A stretch of DNA of 64,000 nucleotides, taken from contig OY848925.1 in assembly GCA_963693285.1 (NCBI GenBank), positions 1,462,432 through 1,526,431 on the forward strand, written 5' to 3'. Positions 58,595 to 64,000 of the stretch are shown piece by piece. Source of the stretch: Xestospongia muta. Lineage: Eukaryota > Porifera > Demospongiae > Haplosclerida > Petrosiidae. A model generated the notes under the pieces. The model searched no databases. It worked only from the letters and a program-made list of their open reading frames with translations, and was not told the origin of the DNA. Position numbers and translations under genes: made by a program. The first letter of the stretch is position 1, and the number at the start of each line of letters is the position of its first letter.

Positions 58595-61500
58595 TTAATT
58601 GTCATCACCATTATGATGACCATTATTCTCAGTATCAGACAAAACAGGAGGAGACATTGTTGCTGGCAACTCATCATCATCTACTTCAGTACTTTCTCCC
58701 TACATAATACCAAGTGATAACAACTTTAACAAAACAACAAAATACACTGATTACTAATATTATTAAACATAATTAGTATAGTATTATCCATATAATAACT
58801 TCATAGTTATTCTAGAAAATCATACTACAAGGTTCTTCTTGATAACAGATTTAATTTTTGAAAAATTATGGTTGGGGACATTTGCTCATTGGGGCCAAAA
58901 CATATTACCAGGGACAATTAATATGTAAGGTAGAGTACCACTATATGTGTCTGGTTTATTCTATAAAGTATTGGTAAGATAGATATTTAAATATTATTTT
59001 ATAACTAACTAAATGTAACTAACCGGTGGAACTCCAGAAAACTGTGGCTCTTCATTACAACACTCAATAAAACCTCTAAACCAATGTATCAATGAATTAA
59101 CATAACATTTATAATATGTACCTTCTAATAGCTTTGATCATTGTTTCATCTTTATTAGATTTACAATACACTCTATACTCAAACTCTTGAAATACTTCAG
59201 GAAGCATATGGGATCTCTGAAAAAAGTACAGACATAATAGAACACCACACTATATTAGGAACCTGTTCTTGAGTAGTTTTAGTAGCTCTGTTGGGTGATA
59301 ATTTTCTGTAAAACCACACTTTATCCAATGGATTATCCTCACCCTTTCCATAATTAAATTTAACAAGCTATCATTAAAATAAATATACATATATATCAGT
59401 AATGATATTACTTACATCCACATATATTTCTTGTTCCACATTGTCTGGACTAAGATCACTCCCTCCATTGCATGCTTTCTTAGCAATTAACTTTTTAGTA
59501 CCAGACTAAATAAAAAACTTTAGATACAAATATCTGATTATAACACTTACAATATCAAAATGACCCATTTCTTCAGGAAGCTCTTTCCAAAAAACAGAAT
59601 TAATATATCTATACAGATCTCTTTTTTCAACTCGTTGAAGTAGGTCTCTTGACTATTATCGAACTGGCTAGTCAATCATACTTGTACTGCAGCACTTACC
59701 TCCTTAAGTTCAGGTCGAGGATCCACTTTTATTAACTGTAGAACACTGTCTGTCAATAATGTGAAAGCAAACATATCATCAATAGTCTCTGACATCTTCT
59801 TAAGAGCACTATAGAAACAAGATACAAATACTCAGTACAGTCTACTACTAACTTGTTTTCTCCTGGTATTTTAATGAACTCATCAGCTTTTATCAAGGCA
59901 TCTCTAATCCTTGTTAAAAGAAAAATAAAGTAAATAATCAACTTTGCAGTGATATATACATACAAGATATCCACAGCATGTGTTGTTTTATGTTTATAAG
60001 CATGTCTGAACAAATAGTTGCGTGTCTCAAACAACTGGTATAAACTACTCATTTCCTAAATTCATAAATAAAGAATTATTATTCAAGTCATCAGTAACTC
60101 TTATAACATAGTACCTTCTCTCTAGGACAAATATGATATATACCATCATCACACTTAATAACCCTTGAAAACTGGATGTAACGTCTGTAACAGTATATAT
60201 ATGTAGCATATTTGAAACACAAGTCTTCATTATATAGGTTTAGACAAACCTCCAATCAAAAGCCATTTCAATTCCCAAGCCAATACAATCTCGTGCAATG
60301 TAATCCATTTTGTCAACATCAATACCGTTAAGATCATTGGCAACAATCTGATTATAGAAATGATTTCACAATATCATTACATAGAAATTGATGTTTTAAT
60401 GTACAAACCTCATATAAAAATGACTTTTCTGCTGGTCTACCCTTAATGGTTAAATCATATTAATAATTAATAACTATTAATTATATTATTATACTTGATC
60501 ATGTTTTCCAGTCATCAGTTCTTCAATAAACAATTTCTCTTTCTCCCAGTCTAATCCATATTTTTGAAACTGAGATGATAGATTATTGACCTTCACAAGA
60601 TGATCCAAAAGTTTAACTGAAGCGTCTTCATGCTAAATAAAACAGTAACTTTAATTCAGTAAAAGAACATTTTACCTTCCAAGTTATAATTGGAAGTTGA
60701 TCTGGAGCTTGATCTGGTAGTGTTTGTCTTTTTAGCACCTTTGGAATGAAGAGATCTTGAAACAAATGAGAGAGAGGACCATGTCCTATGTCATGACAAA
60801 GACCAGCAATTTTAACACAAAGTATATCGCGTTCATCAATACAGAGCTCAGGTTGTCTAGATTGAAGACTTTCTACAAACACACCAGCCAAATAACATAC
60901 ACTAAAGGAACAATGTATTATATATAATATCAAGTATTTTGATATTACCCAATGCTGTGTTCAAAACGATTGTGTGATGCTCCTGGATAAACATAGTATA
61001 CACCACCTATATTGTATTAAAATATGGGATATTTAAAATTATATCACTTTATTACTATTATTATATAACATAACTTGAATTGGGAAAACATACATGCAGT
61101 AATAATACATTACAACTCATAACAACATTACTACTATATTACTACTTACCAAGCTGTTTGATATCTCTTAAACGCTGGAACTGAGGAGTATCAATAATTT
61201 TGACGAGTAAAGGATGAAGTTCAATAGGACCATATAAAGGATCTTGAAAAACCTATACCATTGAAATACGATCATACTATATGTCCAAGGTACTATCATC
61301 TGTCTACTTTAGATTTTGTGGCTACATTATTCTTTTTGAGTTCTTCAATAACTTTTAATACATCATCTCTGTCACCTTCAGCACTGATAAATATGAATTG
61401 AGTAAATTACAACAATACTCTTACTTTATTCCCATTCTTTGAAGTTTGTCATGGCTCCAATCATACCCACGAACTATATGTTTGCCATTAATCTTATTAG

Positions 61501-61656
61501 CTACCGTATAATTGATAAGGAAGTTAGCACAAATAATTGCTTACCTTGAAAAGCCCTAGTAATTTCATTGTCCAGTCCATTATCTTGTAAATGCCTTACC
61601 ACATCATCAGTAGTCCATTTTACCACTAAACCTTGAGGCTGAGTTGGAGAAGCCAT
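58595..61656 (-). CDS. SAMHD1: SAMHD1-like dNTP triphosphohydrolase, copy 4
   Basis: Same exon plan and intact key motifs ([45 protein letters not shown]). The exon-12 donor reads AACAA|GTTAGT, which supports the equivalent AACAA|GTTGGT donor used in copies 1 and 3. C-terminus [13 protein letters not shown]. Intron 10 shows the empty site for the copy-3 MITE. Upstream are an E-box and a CRE half-site. Expected to be functional; about 600 aa. Confidence 0.87.
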
Positions 61657-62491
61657 TACTCATCTGACATACAAATGAAATGATAGGTAAGCAAATTTGT
61701 GGGGATGTGGTTACATTATAATAATACTACCACGTGATAAAGAAACGTCATTATATAGTAATATGATGTAAAATACTATACTGATGAATAATTATAGAGG
61801 AAAAAAACATTGTTATGACAATATTATCAGTTATGAGTAAGTATAGGTATCAGTCAGTGCAATTTAATTCTGTATTAATCAGGTGACTAATGTCTGGTCT
61901 TTATACCATAGACAATAGCTAATCAATTATATCAGCCCTGAAATAAACTCTCTAAATAATTGAATAAAAGCAATATAAATACAGCCAACATTTTTATACA
62001 ATAATAGACAATCGGATAGTATGTTAAATTACTACTGTAACTGGATTATATCTAAACAGTGTTTGTGGACATCACATTCTTCTCCAAAGAGAGCTACAGC
62101 TCACACAATATATTGCAGTATATTACCAAGTAACATACAAGTTATGTGGATCATCATGACAAACCACAGAAAGCCATGTTAATGACTATGTGTGACCAAG
62201 CTTCAGTTATTTTAATGTATTTATGACTGGACTTCAGTGACTTAATTAGTAACATTCAAAGAACATTTCATATTTTAACAACATTTCTGAACACAAACAA
62301 TTAGTTTGCTTAACAAAGGCCTATATAGCTACTTTACTACAAAAATTAAAATATTATATGACTAAATTCCATACCCAATTAGTCACGTTACCCTTAAATA
62401 ATAAAATTAAGCTCTCTTATTCTATGGATATATATATATATATATATATATATATTGCAACATTGTACATGTGTCAATCATGTGTGCATGC

Positions 62492-62522
<31 letters not shown>

Positions 62523-64000
62523 TACAGTCCTTTTAAGAAATTATGGAAATGTTAACAACAGCTAAAATATACAATGTAAACCTAATTCACTCAATGCACA
62601 AAGAAAGGGGTCAAGCTACAAAAGCATTAATGTGACACTCATGGTGTATAGTTCAGTAACTGCTCTTGTACTAAATGGGAACTTCCAAATTTTTGCCCTT
62701 AATAATATGAGGATTATTAAAGTTAGTAGGAATATATCTACTCTGATATAATTGAAAGTTTGTAGCATATGGAGCACCTTAAATATAGTGCATCAAAAAA
62801 GCTAATTATGGAATACTGAAATGGTTGTCCTATAACTGTAGCATTTCTCATTGTGATATCATTTTTTGCTATTGGTATAATTATTATAAATTATGTAGTA
62901 CAATCTTATACCAAGTCTAGTATAAAAATAGATTATGTGATGGGTCATTTATACATTATGACTATCGCATAATCAAAAACAACAATAATAACTTAAGTAT
63001 GTATGCATGTGCATTCACATTCATCATTCAAATCAATCTAAGGGATGACTTTACAAGACTATACACTATGATAGATATTAGAGAAATCTGACTTGGTAAA
63101 CACAATGTGTTTATTGGAATGGCATATTTTCCATAGACATTCATAAAAGTGAAGGGGGTTTCAAACTATAGTACTATATTTATATTTTAATATGTATAAA
63201 CATCTGTTATCTTTGTGGTTAGTAAGTCAATTATAAGCTGATACAAGTAGTACTATAAGAGTGTAGTATTTGTAGTGATGACTTTGTAAGTGTTTATACA
63301 GGAGAGTCAATGTTATGATAATTATTATAGCTTACACTTTAGGAACACACACCACTGAGATGGTTCCACTGAGATGTCATTCCTAGCCATTTGATACTAA
63401 AGAAAACACAAACATGATAATACGTGATGTTGATAAAAATTTTATTGAACACAATATTTTTAGTTCTCTATTTATCCAGGTGACCAAGGTTCTCCCATTT
63501 TACCCTTTGTACATACCACAGAATCAATAATTAACTACCAATATACAATATTTATAGACATAAGGAGTAAAAATACTCACTACATTTGTCCACTAATAGA
63601 CAATCATATTGCATAATAAAAGTCCTTCCCTATCGTACATGGACATCATATCCTCCTCCTATCAGATCTATATTTCATAAAATATTTTCCTCCATCTTAG
63701 GCATATGAGAAAGTTCAAAAACCCAGGTTGTCTCCTCCAATAAAATCTGCATGATCCAAAACAATGCTATATTTAAAGATATAGATAAAAAGAGATTATT
63801 TAAGAGCATTTTTATTTAGTAACAACTATACTGCTATGAATTAGTGACCATCTAACAACAGCCACAAAAAAGCCATACCAAACCAGAATGAAAATGTACC
63901 AAAAATGTATGAACACATTTAAAATACTTATGTCAATCAAACGTAGCATAGTAGGAATACTCTATAGATATGATTAGATATACTAGTAATGGTATTATAT
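61657..64000. other. Right-end intergenic DNA
   Basis: 61731-61760 holds the candidate promoter of copy 4 (CACGTG at 61731-61736, CGTCA at 61746-61750). 63340-63405 matches the splice-flanked block seen upstream of copies 2 and 3. (TA)n lies at 62428-62455 and (TG)n at 62493-62519. No gene recognised on either strand. Confidence 0.6.
62428..62519. repeat. (TA)n and (TG)n microsatellites
   Basis: TA run at 62428-62455 and TG run at 62493-62519. The 65-codon ORF that crosses them is an artefact of the repeats. Confidence 0.9.

Noticed and set aside
1..64000. tRNA or rRNA genes
   Set aside because: No cloverleaf-like or rRNA-like segment was recognised on reading either strand; this was not a computed search.

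Overview
The window looks like a demosponge genome, most likely Amphimedon queenslandica or a close relative. It is AT-rich, with very short introns (mostly about 48-60 nt), TATA promoters and AATAAA signals. Its main genes are a tandem array of short-chain collagens of the sponge spongin/collagen-C4 type. The species call is an inference from family content, not a database match.

Positions 1-36060 (+ strand) hold the collagen array. I count eight intact two-exon genes (from 2192, 5872, 8953, 17459, 20380, 23976, 26904 and 32167) and three broken ones (about 11058, 15147 and 23356). The 3' flank of a further copy lies at the left edge. Each intact gene encodes a signal peptide, a short linker that usually carries one Cys, 13-15 Gly-X-Y triplets and a near-identical 180-residue domain with ten conserved Cys. 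Differences between paralogs fall mainly in three short patches. The array also holds a lysozyme gene with a likely GPI anchor (14109-14819), a 2.2 kb minisatellite with a 77-bp monomer and a 765-bp higher-order period (about 11865-14050), one intact secreted fibrinogen-domain (FReD) gene (29535-30491), its decayed duplicate (34446-35299), and MULE transposase relics. A roughly 5 kb segmental duplication joins collagen and FReD genes (26.8-31.2 kb and 32.0-36.05 kb).

Positions 36835-61656 (- strand) hold a second tandem array. A Nup133 beta-propeller gene (42084 to 36835) lacks its C-terminal helical half in this window. Four SAMHD1-like genes (SAM plus HD domain dNTP triphosphohydrolases) start at 45287, 51337, 56014 and 61656. 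Copy 1 can be read as 19 exons and 598 aa with the catalytic and GTP-site residues present. Copy 2 has a lost splice acceptor, a degraded promoter, a duplicated exon and a large insertion. Internally deleted Nup133 fragments lie between the SAMHD1 copies, so the ancestral duplication unit was SAMHD1 plus Nup133.

A palindromic MITE of about 244 bp with CACTG termini occurs in both arrays; one copy has its empty site preserved in a sibling gene. Secreted collagen and FReD proteins, a surface lysozyme and amplified SAMHD1 next to each other suggest recognition or defence roles, but the sequence alone does not show this. Position 61660 to the end has no recognisable gene.
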